From Novosphingobium pentaromativorans US6-1 (GTDB taxonomy: Bacteria; Pseudomonadota; Alphaproteobacteria; Sphingomonadales; Sphingomonadaceae), in NCBI RefSeq assembly GCF_000767465.1, contig NZ_CP009291.1:2522501-2586500 (forward strand): a DNA stretch of 64,000 bases, in the 5' to 3' direction. Of the stretch, positions 17,185-34,687 are shown in pieces (the first letter of the stretch is position 1; each line of letters starts with the position of its first letter). The position numbers and the translations under genes are program-made. A model generated the notes under the pieces. That model was given only the letters and a program-made list of their open reading frames with translations. It ran no database searches and had not been told where the DNA came from.

Positions 17185-18221
17185 CCGCCACCCTCGATGC
17201 CATCGAAAGCGCCGCCTTGCGTTCGGACCGTTTCCGGCTCGAGCGCGAGGCGGACTGGAAGCGGCTGGAAGCCATCGTCACGCGCATGGAAAAGGGCCGG
17301 ATCAGGGGCATTTCCGACGAGGACCTGCCGGCGCTTCCCGGCCTCTACCGCACCGTCGCCTCCAGCCTGTCGATCGCGCGGGAAACTTCGCTCGATGCGG
17401 CAACGCTCGCCTACCTCGAAGCGCTGGTCCAGCGCGCGTGGTTCGTCGTCTATGGCCCGCGGACCAGCCTGTGGGAATGGTTCCGCGGCTTCCTTGGCGG
17501 TGGCTGGAGCGCCGCGGTGCGGGCGATCTGGGTCGATATTCTCATCGCCTTCGCGGTGATGGTGGCGGGAACGGCGGTCGGCTGGCTGCTCGTCTCGCAC
17601 GATCCGGAATGGTATTTCGCGCTGGTGCCCAAGCAGTTCGGCGACGCGCGCGTGCCCGGGGCAAGCGCCGAGGCGCTCAAGGCGACGATCTTCGGTAATT
17701 CCGGGCAGAACGGGATGAGCGTGTTCGCCGCCCAGCTGTTCAGCAACAATGCGCAGGTCTCGATCCTCGCCTTCGCGCTCGGCTTCGCCTTCGGCGTGCC
17801 CTCGCTGCTGCTGCTGGTGCACAACATGGCCGTGCTGGGCGCCATGCTCTGGCTCTACAATGGGGCGGGGCTCACAACGGATTTCGCCGGTTGGATTGCG
17901 GTCCACGGCACGACCGAGATCTTCGCGATCCTGCTGGCGGGGGCAGCCGGACTGCACATCGGACGCTCGCTGGCATTTCCGGGGCGCAGGCCGGTGCTGC
18001 AGGCCACTGCGCAGGCCGGACGGCGCGCCGCTCTGGTCATGGCCGGCGTCGTGCTCATGCTTGTCGTCGCGGCCCTGCTCGAAGGCTTTGCGCGTCAGCT
18101 CGTCGACGAGACGGCGGGGCGCTTCGCCATCGGCGGATCGATGCTGCTGATCTGGCTCGGCTATTTCTTCGCCTTTCGCGGCAATGACGGCCACGCGGCG
18201 AGCCGGGACACCCCTCGATGA
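17181..18221 (+). CDS. SpoIIM-like multi-pass membrane protein
   Basis: This 346-residue protein belongs to the stage II sporulation M-like family. A soluble N-terminal region of about 95 residues is followed by several hydrophobic helices (IWVDILIAFAVMVAGTAVG; ILAFALGFAFGVPSLLLLVH; FAILLAGAAGLHIG; LVMAGVVLMLVVAALLEGFA). The motif GNSGQNGMSVFAAQLFSNN is typical. In Bacillus SpoIIM works with peptidoglycan hydrolases, but this organism is not a spore former. Here the gene is locked between DUF58 and RDD genes by 4-base overlaps, so a shared membrane complex is likely. Confidence 0.9.
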   Translation: MTATLDAIESAALRSDRFRLEREADWKRLEAIVTRMEKGRIRGISDEDLPALPGLYRTVASSLSIARETSLDAATLAYLEALVQRAWFVVYGPRTSLWEWFRGFLGGGWSAAVRAIWVDILIAFAVMVAGTAVGWLLVSHDPEWYFALVPKQFGDARVPGASAEALKATIFGNSGQNGMSVFAAQLFSNNAQVSILAFALGFAFGVPSLLLLVHNMAVLGAMLWLYNGAGLTTDFAGWIAVHGTTEIFAILLAGAAGLHIGRSLAFPGRRPVLQATAQAGRRAALVMAGVVLMLVVAALLEGFARQLVDETAGRFAIGGSMLLIWLGYFFAFRGNDGHAASRDTPR

Positions 18222-19141
18222 CCGCGATGCCGACCCGCCTGCGCCGTTCCTCGCGCGACCGCGTGCTCGTCACGCCCGAGGGGATCGCCCTGCCGGTCAC
18301 CGTGGCCAGCCGGGGCGCTCGGGCCGGTGCGCTGATGCTCGACCTCGTCTTCATATTCCTGCTGATCCTGGGATCGACGATGGCGCTGTTCTCCATCGCA
18401 GGCGGTGCATCGGCCTTCATGCGGGAGGTGGAAAGCGACACGGCTGCAGGGCATGTCCTGCAATTCATCTTCATCGTCTGGATCGTGATCCTGTTCCTCT
18501 TCCGCAACGCCTACTTCCTGTTCTTCGAGCTCGGCCCGCGCGGGGCCACGCCAGGAAAACGGCTGGCGGGCATCCGCATCGCCGCGCGCGACGGCGGGCG
18601 GCTCTCGGCGGAAATGGTCATTGCCCGCAACCTCCTGCGCGATGTCGAGCTGTTCCTGCCGCTGGTTTTTCTGGCGTCTGCGGGCGTGGAAAGCGGAGCG
18701 GCGTGGCTGGCCGCGACGGGCTGGTTCCTGATCTTCATGCTGTTCCCGATGTTCAACCGCGACGGCCTGCGCGCCGGGGACATCATCGCCGGAAGCTGGG
18801 TGCTCGAAAGACCGCGGCAGAAGCTGGAGGCGGCGATGTCAGTCGCGCGCGGAGCGCAGACCGCCGTGGCTGCGCCGCATCGCAAGTACCACTTCGACGA
18901 TGCGGAACTGGCTGTTTACGGAGAGTACGAGCTTCAGGCGCTGGAACGCGTACTGCGCGGCAAGCGGGATCAGTCGATCGAATCCGTCTATCAGACGATC
19001 GCCGCCAAGATCGGCCGCAATGACGGCTGGAACGACGAGCGCCGGTTCCTCGAGGCCTATTACACCCAGTTGCGCGCGCGGCTGGAGGCAGGCATGCGCA
19101 TGGGGCGGCGCAAGGCCGACAAGTTCTCGGACGAAGGCTGA
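18218..19141 (+). CDS. RDD-family membrane protein
   Basis: This 307-residue protein carries the RDD domain in its first half: RAGALMLDLVFIFLLILG, then ILFLFRNAYFLFFEL with GPRGATPGKRLAGIRI, and a third hydrophobic stretch (GWFLIFMLFPMFN). A charged C-terminal region of about 110 residues follows. The function of RDD proteins is largely unknown; some are linked to ion exchange. It closes the overlapping membrane operon, and its stop shares one base (TGATG) with the next gene, a GNAT acetyltransferase. Confidence 0.9.
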   Translation: MTAMPTRLRRSSRDRVLVTPEGIALPVTVASRGARAGALMLDLVFIFLLILGSTMALFSIAGGASAFMREVESDTAAGHVLQFIFIVWIVILFLFRNAYFLFFELGPRGATPGKRLAGIRIAARDGGRLSAEMVIARNLLRDVELFLPLVFLASAGVESGAAWLAATGWFLIFMLFPMFNRDGLRAGDIIAGSWVLERPRQKLEAAMSVARGAQTAVAAPHRKYHFDDAELAVYGEYELQALERVLRGKRDQSIESVYQTIAAKIGRNDGWNDERRFLEAYYTQLRARLEAGMRMGRRKADKFSDEG

Positions 19142-19608
19142 TGATCGACGCCTTGAGGATCGTGCCCGATGACCTGTCCGGCGATCAGGTTCTCGCCCTG
19201 CTGCAGTTCCATCTCGACGAGATGCACAAGTGGTCTCCGGCCTGCAAGGTTCACGCGATGCCGGCAGAGCGCCTGCGGCAGGCGGACGTTGCGTTCTATT
19301 CCGCATGGGATGGCGAGCGGCTCGCCGGTTGCGGCGCGATCAAGCATCTGGACGAGGGCCACGGGGAACTCAAATCGATGCGCGCCGCGCCCGATTATCG
19401 CGGGAAGGGGGTGGGCAAGGCGATCCTGCTTCATCTGCTCACGGTCGCGCGTGAGCGCGGCTATACCCGCGTCAGCCTCGAGACCGGCAAGCCGGAGGCC
19501 TTCCGCGCCGCCCGGCAGCTCTACCTTGCGAACGGCTTTGTCGAGTGCCCGCCGTTCGGCGACTATGTCTCCGACGCCTTTTCCATGTGCATGACCCGCG
19601 CGCTGTAA
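19141..19608 (+). CDS. GNAT-family N-acetyltransferase
   Basis: This 155-residue GNAT protein has acetyl-CoA loop A seen as RAAPDYRGKGVGKAIL and a typical late segment VSLETGKPEAFRAARQLY, then GFVECPPFGDY. It resembles PapA/YjgM-like acetyltransferases that act on small amines, but the substrate is unknown. The ATG overlaps the stop of the RDD gene by one base, so it is co-translated with the membrane operon, though a functional link is not evident. Confidence 0.9.
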   Translation: MIDALRIVPDDLSGDQVLALLQFHLDEMHKWSPACKVHAMPAERLRQADVAFYSAWDGERLAGCGAIKHLDEGHGELKSMRAAPDYRGKGVGKAILLHLLTVARERGYTRVSLETGKPEAFRAARQLYLANGFVECPPFGDYVSDAFSMCMTRAL

Positions 19609-19703
19609 CGGGAAACGGCCGCCTCCTTGCGAGCGCGGCTGCAAAGACTTGCGCTGAATCGGACGGAATTGACGGGCGCGGGCAAGTGAACCAGGAAACG
19701 GCA

Positions 19704-20222
19704 ATGGAATTGAGACTCGCCGCGCCAGCCGATGCAGCCGCCCTTGCCGATCTGGGCGCGCGCAGCTTCGTGGAGAAGTTCGGGTATCTTTACCGTCCAG
19801 AGGATCTCTCTGCCTTTCTGGCCGGTTCCCATGGCGAAGTCGTCGTCGCAGGGCAGATTGCAGATCCGGGCATGCGGATCATGCTGGCCGTCGACGGGAC
19901 CCGCCTGCTGGGATTTTGCAAGATGGTCATGGCCTGCGGCTGGCCGGAGCACGCCCGCGGCAGCAAGGTGGTCGAGCTCAAGCAGCTTTACACCGACCCC
20001 GACGCGACCGGGCAGGGCATCGGCGCAAGGCTGATGCACTGGGCGATGGACGAGGCGCGCGATTTCGGCGCGGACGAAGTCCAGCTCTCGGTGTGGAGCG
20101 AGAATTTCGGCGCTCACAAGTTCTATGCGCGCCAGGGCTTCGAAAAGGTCGCCGACATTCACTTCATGGTCGGCGAACAGCGTGACGAGGAATTCCTCTA
20201 CGCGCGCCTGCTGCTGGGCTGA
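19704..20222 (+). CDS. GNAT-family N-acetyltransferase
   Basis: This is a second GNAT protein, of 172 residues. It opens MELRLAAPADAAALADLG and has the acetyl-CoA loop DPDATGQGIGARLMHWAM and the typical VWSENFGAHKFYARQGF ending. I chose the ATG at 19704, which follows AGGAAA; GTG at 19686 is possible. It is not a close duplicate of the gene before it. It is convergent with the ZntB-like gene, with only 7 bases between. The substrate is unknown. Confidence 0.9.
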   Translation: MELRLAAPADAAALADLGARSFVEKFGYLYRPEDLSAFLAGSHGEVVVAGQIADPGMRIMLAVDGTRLLGFCKMVMACGWPEHARGSKVVELKQLYTDPDATGQGIGARLMHWAMDEARDFGADEVQLSVWSENFGAHKFYARQGFEKVADIHFMVGEQRDEEFLYARLLLG

Positions 20223-20229
20223 CGGCGCT

Positions 20230-21240
20230 CTACCCGAACCACTTCCAGCGCCAGAACATCAGCAACTGCATCACCAGGATCGCAACGCACATGGCGACGA
20301 CCAGCCAGAAGGCGTCCGGGTTCGAGGCGCCGGGCATCCCGCCGACGTTGATGCCGAGCAGCCCGGTCACGAATCCGAGCGGAAGGAAGATCGCCGCAAC
20401 GATCGTCAGCAGGTAGCTGGTGCGGTTCGACTGGGCGACGGCGCGGGCGCGCAGGTCGTCCTGCAGGACGACCGCGCTTTCCTTGCTGATGTCGAGATCG
20501 TCGATATAGCGGCGCATGCGGTCGATCGTCTCGGCGATCTCGCGGCGGTCGTGGTCCTCGAACCAGGCCGGGGCATCGCGCGAGATGCGCTCCAGCGCGA
20601 CGTGCTGCGGCGACATGTGGCGCTTGAGAGCGAGGCAATTGCGCCGGATCGTCGAGATCTTGTCGAGCATGCTTTCCGGATCGTCGTCGGGATCGGTGTC
20701 CTCCAGCTGGTCGATCACCTCGTTCATGTCGACGATGGAGCGGTTCATGCGGGCAATCATGTGCTCGACCAGCGAAGTGATGGCAGCGCCTGCATCGACC
20801 GGGCCGCGCCCGCCATCGAGATCGTGCATCACCGAACGCGGCGTCTGCAAGGGCCGCCGGCGCAGGGTGATCAGCCGTTGCCCGTCGCACCAGACCTGCA
20901 TCGAGACCATGTCTTCCGGCTCTGCTCCAGGGTTGAAGTTGATCCCGCGCAGCGTCGCCACCAGCGCGCCGTCCTCGCTGAAGGCGCGCGGGCGGGTATC
21001 CTCGCTGGTGAGCAGTTCCGCCGTGGGTTCGGGCAGGCCCAGCGTCTGCTCCAGCCACTCGGCGACGCCCGGACGGTCGCGCCGCAAGTGCATCCACAAG
21101 ACTTCCCCCGGTGTGCCGGGCTGCCAGGCATTCGCTTCCTGCCAGGTCACGGTGCGCCCGCCGCCGCGACCGTCCAGCACGCGACCGAACAGCAGCGGCG
21201 TTTCGGCTTCGAGGTCGTCGGTACGGGTATCGTCGAGCAT
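20230..21240 (-). CDS. ZntB/CorA-family divalent cation transporter
   Basis: This 336-residue CorA-superfamily protein has a long cytoplasmic domain with helices such as LVEHMIARMNRSIVDMNEVI. Two C-terminal transmembrane helices follow (YLLTIVAAIFLPLGFVTGLL and FWLVVAMCVAILVMQLLMFW) with a loop GINVGGMPG between. The GIN variant replaces the GMN signature of Mg2+ CorA and, with this loop, suits the ZntB branch, which moves Zn2+. I chose the ATG at 21240 (MLDDTRTDDLEAE); the region upstream overlaps the ispG promoter side. Confidence 0.88.
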   Translation of the reverse strand: MLDDTRTDDLEAETPLLFGRVLDGRGGGRTVTWQEANAWQPGTPGEVLWMHLRRDRPGVAEWLEQTLGLPEPTAELLTSEDTRPRAFSEDGALVATLRGINFNPGAEPEDMVSMQVWCDGQRLITLRRRPLQTPRSVMHDLDGGRGPVDAGAAITSLVEHMIARMNRSIVDMNEVIDQLEDTDPDDDPESMLDKISTIRRNCLALKRHMSPQHVALERISRDAPAWFEDHDRREIAETIDRMRRYIDDLDISKESAVVLQDDLRARAVAQSNRTSYLLTIVAAIFLPLGFVTGLLGINVGGMPGASNPDAFWLVVAMCVAILVMQLLMFWRWKWFG

Positions 21241-21357
21241 TCGCCATGCATGCCCGAAAATCCGCACGGGCAAAAGAGCGCCCTCGAATCCGCGGCTTGA
21301 CCCGGCAGAATGCAAACGTGCTTCAAACCGTCACGCCAAGCGCCTATAGGAGCGGCC

Positions 21358-22482
21358 ATGTCTTCCATTCGACCCTGGCGCGATATCGAGCGCCGCAAGA
21401 GCCGCCAGATCATGGTCGGCAGCGTTCCCGTCGGCGGGGATGCCCCGATCACCGTGCAGACCATGACCAATACGCCGACCTCGGACGCGCGCGCGACGAT
21501 CGACCAGATCCGCCGCTGCGAGGACGCGGGCGCCGATCTCATCCGCGTCTCGTGCCCCGATGTCGAGAGCACCACGGCGTTCCGCGAGATCGCCCGGGCA
21601 GCGCAGGTTCCGCTGATCGCGGACATTCATTTCCACTACAAGCGCGCGCTCGAGGCAGCGGACGCGGGCGCGGCCTGCCTGCGCATCAACCCGGGCAACA
21701 TCGGCTCGGACGAGCGCGTCGCCGAAGTCGTGCGCGCGGCCAAGGCCAACGGCTGCGCCATCCGCATCGGCGTCAACGCGGGCAGCCTCGAGAAGGACCT
21801 GCTCGAAAAGTACGGGGAGCCGTGCCCGGAAGCTCTGGTCGAATCGGCGCTCGATCACATCAAGCTGCTGCAGGACCATGACTTCCACGAGTACAAGGTG
21901 GCCGTGAAGGCCTCGGACGTTTTCCTTGCCGTCGCCGCCTACCAGGGGCTGGCCGACGCGGTGGACTGCCCGCTGCATCTGGGCATCACCGAAGCAGGCG
22001 GCCTGATCGGTGGTACGGTCAAGTCGGCCATCGGCATCGGCAACCTGCTCTGGGCCGGTATCGGCGATACCTTGCGCGTCTCCCTTTCGGCAGAGCCGGA
22101 AGAGGAAGTGCGCGTCGGCTTCGAGATCCTCAAGGCGCTCGGCCTGCGCACCCGCGGCGTACGCGTCGTTTCCTGCCCGTCCTGCGCGCGCCAGGGCTTC
22201 GACGTGATCCGCACGGTCGAGGCGCTCGAGGCGCGTCTGCAGCACATCAAGACGCCGCTTTCGCTTTCCGTGCTGGGCTGCGTGGTCAATGGCCCGGGCG
22301 AAGCCCGCGAGACCGACATCGGCATTACCGGCGGCGGCAATGGCAAGCACATGGTCTATCTCTCCGGGGTGACCGACCACCATGTGCAGAGCGACGACAT
22401 GCTCGATCACATCGTTTCGCTGGTGGAAGCCAAGGCGGCGGAGATCGAGGCTGCCGAGGCGCAGGCCCAGGCGGCCGAGTAA
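21358..22482 (+). CDS. ispG: 4-hydroxy-3-methylbut-2-enyl diphosphate synthase (flavodoxin-type)
   Basis: IspG reduces methylerythritol cyclodiphosphate to HMBPP in the non-mevalonate isoprenoid pathway using a [4Fe-4S] cluster. The cluster ligands are in [11 protein letters not shown] and [13 protein letters not shown]. The N-terminal TIM barrel shows [16 protein letters not shown] and [10 protein letters not shown]. At 374 residues this is the short bacterial form. The ATG follows ATAGGAG. The Ala/Glu-rich C-terminal tail (about 15 residues) is dispensable-looking. It is divergent from the ZntB-like gene. Confidence 0.97.
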   Translation: MSSIRPWRDIERRKSRQIMVGSVPVGGDAPITVQTMTNTPTSDARATIDQIRRCEDAGADLIRVSCPDVESTTAFREIARAAQVPLIADIHFHYKRALEAADAGAACLRINPGNIGSDERVAEVVRAAKANGCAIRIGVNAGSLEKDLLEKYGEPCPEALVESALDHIKLLQDHDFHEYKVAVKASDVFLAVAAYQGLADAVDCPLHLGITEAGGLIGGTVKSAIGIGNLLWAGIGDTLRVSLSAEPEEEVRVGFEILKALGLRTRGVRVVSCPSCARQGFDVIRTVEALEARLQHIKTPLSLSVLGCVVNGPGEARETDIGITGGGNGKHMVYLSGVTDHHVQSDDMLDHIVSLVEAKAAEIEAAEAQAQAAE

Positions 22483-22553
22483 GTCCGCTCCTGCGTCGCT
22501 TCGCCGCGCGCTTTACGCCGGTTTAAGGCTTTGGCGCATAGCCTGCACGGGCC

Positions 22554-23090
22554 ATGCGCAAGGGACCGATCATCCTTCTCGTCGGGACGGCCGCCGTCGT
22601 CGGCTGGATTGCGCCTGGACTGGAGGCAGGCAACGGGCGCCGTCCTGCCGCCAGCGTCAATCCTGTCGAGGTTGCGAGCCGCGAAGTTCGGCAGGATCGC
22701 CGCGATGCCTGGCTGGCCGGCGAAACCGTGCTGCCGCGCGAACCTGACGGTCATTTCTATGCCGATGCGATGGTCGGCAATGCGCGCACGCATTTTCTCG
22801 TCGATACGGGCGCCAGCATTGTCGCTCTCACCGGCGCCGATGCGCAGGCGATCGGCCTCGAGTGGGACGATTCGGATCTCGTCGGGGTCGGGCGCGGGGC
22901 AAGCGGTCCGGTCTATGGCGTACCGGTCCGGCTGGAGCGCCTGGAACTGGGCGGCTTCGAAGCGCGTGACGTCGAGGCGGCGATCATTCCCGAGGGGCTC
23001 GACGTTTCGCTTCTCGGCCAGTCGTTCCTCTCGAAGCTGAGCGGGGTGCGGATCGAGGACGATCGCCTGGTTATCGGACCGGTAAGCTGA
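22554..23090 (+). CDS. Retropepsin-like aspartic protease, secreted or anchored
   Basis: This 178-residue protein starts with a hydrophobic segment (IILLVGTAAVVGWIAPG) that acts as signal or anchor. It then has a single-lobe retroviral-type protease domain with the catalytic motif FLVDTGASIVALTG near residue 85 and the closing SLLGQSFLSKL. Such TIGR02281-type clan AA proteases are common in alphaproteobacteria and would work as homodimers in the periplasm. Substrates are unknown. It follows ispG by 71 bases. Confidence 0.88.
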   Translation: MRKGPIILLVGTAAVVGWIAPGLEAGNGRRPAASVNPVEVASREVRQDRRDAWLAGETVLPREPDGHFYADAMVGNARTHFLVDTGASIVALTGADAQAIGLEWDDSDLVGVGRGASGPVYGVPVRLERLELGGFEARDVEAAIIPEGLDVSLLGQSFLSKLSGVRIEDDRLVIGPVS

Positions 23091-23102
23091 TCCCCGGCTC
23101 GC

Positions 23103-23237
23103 TCACGCGCCCAGCAGCGCTGCGGTACTGCTGAACGCCCCGCTGAACTCTGCAAGGCCGGACCACACCACGAAGGCCAGCATGGCAATCACCGAGGCGG
23201 CTGCGGCGCTGCTGACAGGGGACTCGTGACGTTTCAT
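23103..23237 (-). CDS. Small single-helix membrane protein, hypothetical
   Basis: A 44-codon frame encodes a peptide that begins MKRHESPVSSAAAAS and has one likely transmembrane helix (VIAMLAFVVWSGLAEF). The ATG at 23235-23237 follows GGAA at short spacing. There is no recognised family. It lies between the aspartic protease gene and the rpoC terminator. The hydrophobic profile supports a real gene, but length and lack of homology knowledge keep confidence low. Confidence 0.4.
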   Translation of the reverse strand: MKRHESPVSSAAAASVIAMLAFVVWSGLAEFSGAFSSTAALLGA

Positions 23238-23366
23238 CGGTTCCGGCCTTGCGAGAGCGGGGGCGCGCGCCTCTATGCCGCTCCGCCCGCTCGAAGGCCA
23301 TGTCACCGGTCGAACCCGATATGTCGCCCGTCGAAGCCCTCATTGTGCAGGGCCCGATAAAGCAAA

Positions 23367-23400
23367 GGCCCCGCCGGATCGCTCCGGCGGGGCCCTGCTT
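23367..23400. terminator. Strong terminator hairpin after rpoC
   Basis: A 12-base stem GGCCCCGCCGGA (23367-23378) pairs with TCCGGCGGGGCC (23383-23394) around TCGC. On the minus strand it is followed by TTTGCTTT, so it ends the rpoBC transcript. The plus-strand side has CTGCTTTT and could work in both directions. Confidence 0.85.
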
Positions 23401-23428
23401 TTCGCCTGTCAGGCTGGAGGGGTGAGGC

Positions 23429-27724
<4,296 letters not shown>

Positions 27725-27799
27725 TCAGTCCCCAACAGGGTGAATTCTCTTGGCAGGTGGAGAGGGCAGGGCGGAGCGCGAAGGCCCCGCCCGATCCCG

Positions 27800-31954
<4,155 letters not shown>

Positions 31955-32070
31955 GTGGGGTTCTTGCCTCTTCGCTTCTCAAAAGGGACCGATTCGCGAT
32001 GAACGGTCCGGAAAAATTTCGTCTTCGCGAGGACGATTTTCCGCCCGATGGACGGATCACCTGAAACACC

Positions 32071-32122
32071 AAAAGGCCGCTCGGCATGCCCGGAATCCCG
32101 TGAATCGGGGTCCGAAGCGGCC
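32071..32122 (-). promoter_or_regulatory. Attenuator-like hairpin in the rpoBC leader
   Basis: On the minus strand GGCCGCTTCGG (from 32122) pairs with CCGAGCGGCC (to 32075), apart from one bulge. An inner CCCCGATTCACGGG pairing and a following TTTTGGTGTTT complete it. It sits about 120 bases before the rpoB start. Partial terminators between rplL and rpoB are known in E. coli; this one is independent of rplL. Confidence 0.5.
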
Positions 32123-32218
32123 TGCAGCCTCTGCGTCAGATGAATACCCGGACCGCTTCCTTCCTGGACGTGTCCCCGCGCATGGACCCGCCTTGCTCGA
32201 AGCGCCGAGCGAGGTGTG

Positions 32219-32247
32219 CATATAGGAGTGCGCCCCTGCACTGTCAA
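32219..32247 (-). promoter_or_regulatory. Housekeeping promoter of rpoBC
   Basis: The minus strand has TTGACA (32247-32242), a 17-base spacer and TATATG (32224-32219). The expected start point is near 32212, giving a leader of about 258 bases. This is the best sigma-70-type promoter I see in the window. Confidence 0.8.
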
Positions 32248-32526
32248 ACGATCCCATGTGCGGCGTGCCGGCGCATGCCGGGGGCGGCGGCGTAGGCCGG
32301 GGTGTCCTTGCGGCAGGGGAGCGTACAGGGTCTCGATACGAAGAAACAGGCGGACTGCCTGCACGGCTTTTCGGTGAACGCCAAATGAACGCGCCCTTGT
32401 GTGCCGACAAGGCAAATACAGGCCCGGATCGGTCAAGTAACGGTTCGTCGCAAGGGGGATCTCGTCTTGTCCTGTATTGGAAGATGTACCGGTAACTCAT
32501 CCAAGGTCCCGCGCATTATAAGCGGC

Positions 32527-33666
32527 ATGACACAAGTACGCTCACGTTCGCCTCACGCCCTGACGGCCATTGCTGCCGTCCTGGCGATTGGTTCCACACC
32601 GGTCCTGGCGCAGGACAGTGGGGCGTCCGCGCCCGCGCTGACCCTGCCGCAGGACGTGAATAGCGCTTCGCCTGTCGATGCGGCGAAATCGACGGTCCCG
32701 GTCACGGGTGCCGCCGAGCAGCCGACTATCGTGCTTCCGCAGGCCGAGCCCGATGCGACGGTTTCGCAGCCGCTCGCGATGCCCGTGGCGCCAGTCGCGC
32801 AGCCAGAGACTTCAACCATCAACACTTCTGCAGCTTCCAATGCCGCCGATACGAACGATGCTGGCGAAACTGGGGCTGCCGCCCCTGCGGAGCGTAGCCC
32901 TGAGCAGCGCCCGGATGTGCGCGAAACCAGTGCCGCCGCGGCAAACAATCGCCGCGAGGCCGCGCCTGTCACAGTTCCCGATGCGGCCGATGCGGGGACG
33001 GCAGCAGACGGTGCTCTGGCGCAAGGCGATGTCTCCGACCCGGCTCAGGCATCGCCGCTCAAGGCTGCTTCGCCGGCCGATGAAAGGGCGCAGCCGGACG
33101 CGGCCCCGGCGAACGAGAACAACGGGAACGAGGACAGCGATCTGCCCATCGAGGGCATCCTCGGCCTGCTTGCGGCTGCCGGCATAGCCGGGGCCGGGAT
33201 CATGGCCATGCGTTCGCGCCGCAAGCGGGTGCGCCAGCCGCGCTCGCGTGAGGCCATGCCAGGTACCTACAAGCCCGCATCCGTCTATCGCCCGGCTGCG
33301 GCTCCGGCCTCGAGTAAACCGGCGACTGCGTCTGCGGCAGCCAGCGGCCCGGCTGAAATGCCGCGTGCCGCCGCACCGGCTCCGGCAAGTCGCCCGCTTG
33401 AGCGCAAGGTCCAGGCACCGGTCGCAGGCAGCGGACCGGTTCCCACCGGCGAGGCGCGCCGCGAACTGCTCGAACGCATGGTCGCAGCTGCGCCAGACGC
33501 CGCGAATCCCTTCATCTCGCGCAAGGCCCGCATGCGCCGCGCGCGCATCCAGTTGCAGCACCGAGAACACCTGCAGAAGCAGGGTATGGCCCAGTCCTTC
33601 GACTGGCGCACCTACCGGCCGACGACCAAGCCCTCCACCCCTACGCCCCCGTTGGTCGAGGCCTGA
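32527..33666 (+). CDS. Predicted envelope protein with low-complexity domain
   Basis: This 379-residue protein has an N-terminal signal peptide (LTAIAAVLAIGSTPVLAQ). About 165 residues rich in Ala, Pro, Asp and Glu follow, then a single transmembrane helix (GILGLLAAAGIAGAGIMAM, near residue 210), a basic patch (RSRRKRVRQPRSRE) and a C-terminal region with more regular helices (RRELLERMVAAAP; ANPFISRKARMRRARIQLQHRE). I do not recognise a family. The start ATG at 32527 fits the signal peptide. It lies between rpoBC and rplJL, both of which it separates, and ends in a strong terminator. Confidence 0.75.
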   Translation: MTQVRSRSPHALTAIAAVLAIGSTPVLAQDSGASAPALTLPQDVNSASPVDAAKSTVPVTGAAEQPTIVLPQAEPDATVSQPLAMPVAPVAQPETSTINTSAASNAADTNDAGETGAAAPAERSPEQRPDVRETSAAAANNRREAAPVTVPDAADAGTAADGALAQGDVSDPAQASPLKAASPADERAQPDAAPANENNGNEDSDLPIEGILGLLAAAGIAGAGIMAMRSRRKRVRQPRSREAMPGTYKPASVYRPAAAPASSKPATASAAASGPAEMPRAAAPAPASRPLERKVQAPVAGSGPVPTGEARRELLERMVAAAPDAANPFISRKARMRRARIQLQHREHLQKQGMAQSFDWRTYRPTTKPSTPTPPLVEA

Positions 33667-34084
33667 TCGCCCGCCGCCATCCCCTCTGGCGGCAGGTAAC
33701 AGCGGGGCGGCTCCCAGCGAGCCGCCCCGTCTTTTCGTGCGATCTTCGAAGGCGCTGCCGGACTTTCCCGCCCGCCGCCGGATGACTTTGCTTGACTCCC
33801 TACCTGATTTCGGCCAATGGCCCGCTCCGACCGGCAGGCCTCGCGTCTGTCGTTCATCCGTCCGAGACCGCTGCTGAGGGTTTCCCTCTTAATTTGCAGC
33901 CTAGACGGGGAACAGGAAATTTTTCCGGCCCCTCGCTCCTTGCAGCGCGGTGCCACTCTCGCGTTTCGGCGCGAAACTCCTTCCCCATCGAACGGACTCG
34001 CCCATGGTGCATCAGCGCCATGGTCAAACGTAGCCGGCCGTCCGGGACGCAATTCCCTGGCGGTCACATGTGAAGGAGTAAGGC
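33667..34084. other. Intergenic region and leader before rplJ
   Basis: These 418 bases hold the terminator of the preceding gene and the promoter and leader of rplJL. I cannot place a confident promoter. The last 60 bases carry short GC-rich inverted repeats (near GTCCGGGAC) where an L10-type autogenous leader would be expected, but I could not establish its fold. Confidence 0.45.
33703..33736 (+). terminator. Intrinsic terminator after the envelope gene
   Basis: CGGGGCGGCT (33703-33712) pairs with AGCCGCCCCG (33720-33729) and is followed by TCTTTTC. Confidence 0.85.
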
Positions 34085-34600
34085 ATGGATCGTTCGCAGA
34101 AAGCCGAATCGGTCGCCCAGCTCAACGCGGTCTTCAACGAGGTCGGCGTGGTGGTTGTCACCCGCAACCTCGGCATGTCGGTGGCCCAGTCCACCGAACT
34201 GCGCAACAAGATCCGTGAAGCCGGTGCGTCCTACAAGGTTGCGAAGAACCGTCTTGCCAAGCTTGCCATCGCGGACACCGACTATGTCGGTATCGGTGAC
34301 TTCCTGAACGGCCCGACGGCCATCGCCACTTCGGTGGACCCCGTCGCAGCCGCCAAGGCCGTCGTCGACTTCGCCAAGACGACCGACAAGATCGAGATCG
34401 TCGGCGGCGCGATGGGTTCGCAGGTTCTGAACGCGGACGGCGTCAAGGCTCTCGCCTCGATGCCCTCGCTCGACGAACTGCGCGCCAAGCTCATCGGTCT
34501 CGTCCAGGCTCCGGCCACGAAGATCGCCCAGCTTTCGACCGCTCCGGCGGCCAAGCTGGCCCGTGTCTTCGGCGCCTACGCCGCCAAGGACGCTGCCTGA
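34085..34600 (+). CDS. rplJ: 50S ribosomal protein L10
   Basis: This 171-residue L10 anchors the L7/L12 stalk on 23S rRNA and represses its own operon in known systems. Family features are [39 protein letters not shown] and FLNGPTAIA. The ATG follows GAAGGAG. It is followed by rplL after 87 bases, the normal pair. The direction is opposite to rpoBC. Confidence 0.97.
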   Translation: MDRSQKAESVAQLNAVFNEVGVVVVTRNLGMSVAQSTELRNKIREAGASYKVAKNRLAKLAIADTDYVGIGDFLNGPTAIATSVDPVAAAKAVVDFAKTTDKIEIVGGAMGSQVLNADGVKALASMPSLDELRAKLIGLVQAPATKIAQLSTAPAAKLARVFGAYAAKDAA

Positions 34601-34687
34601 GCCAAGCCTCGGTAACACGTTTCGAAACGATTTATCCCGGTTGGTTGCATGAGGCGCCCCGGGACCACAGATCAGGAGTGAAGTACA

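Larger units (their letters stand above)
31955..32526. other. Divergent intergenic region between rpoB and the envelope gene
   Basis: These 572 bases contain the rpoBC promoter, a leader of about 255 bases with an attenuator-like hairpin, and the upstream region of the plus-strand gene at 32527. Open frames here have no recognisable content and overlap the regulatory signals. Confidence 0.7.
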
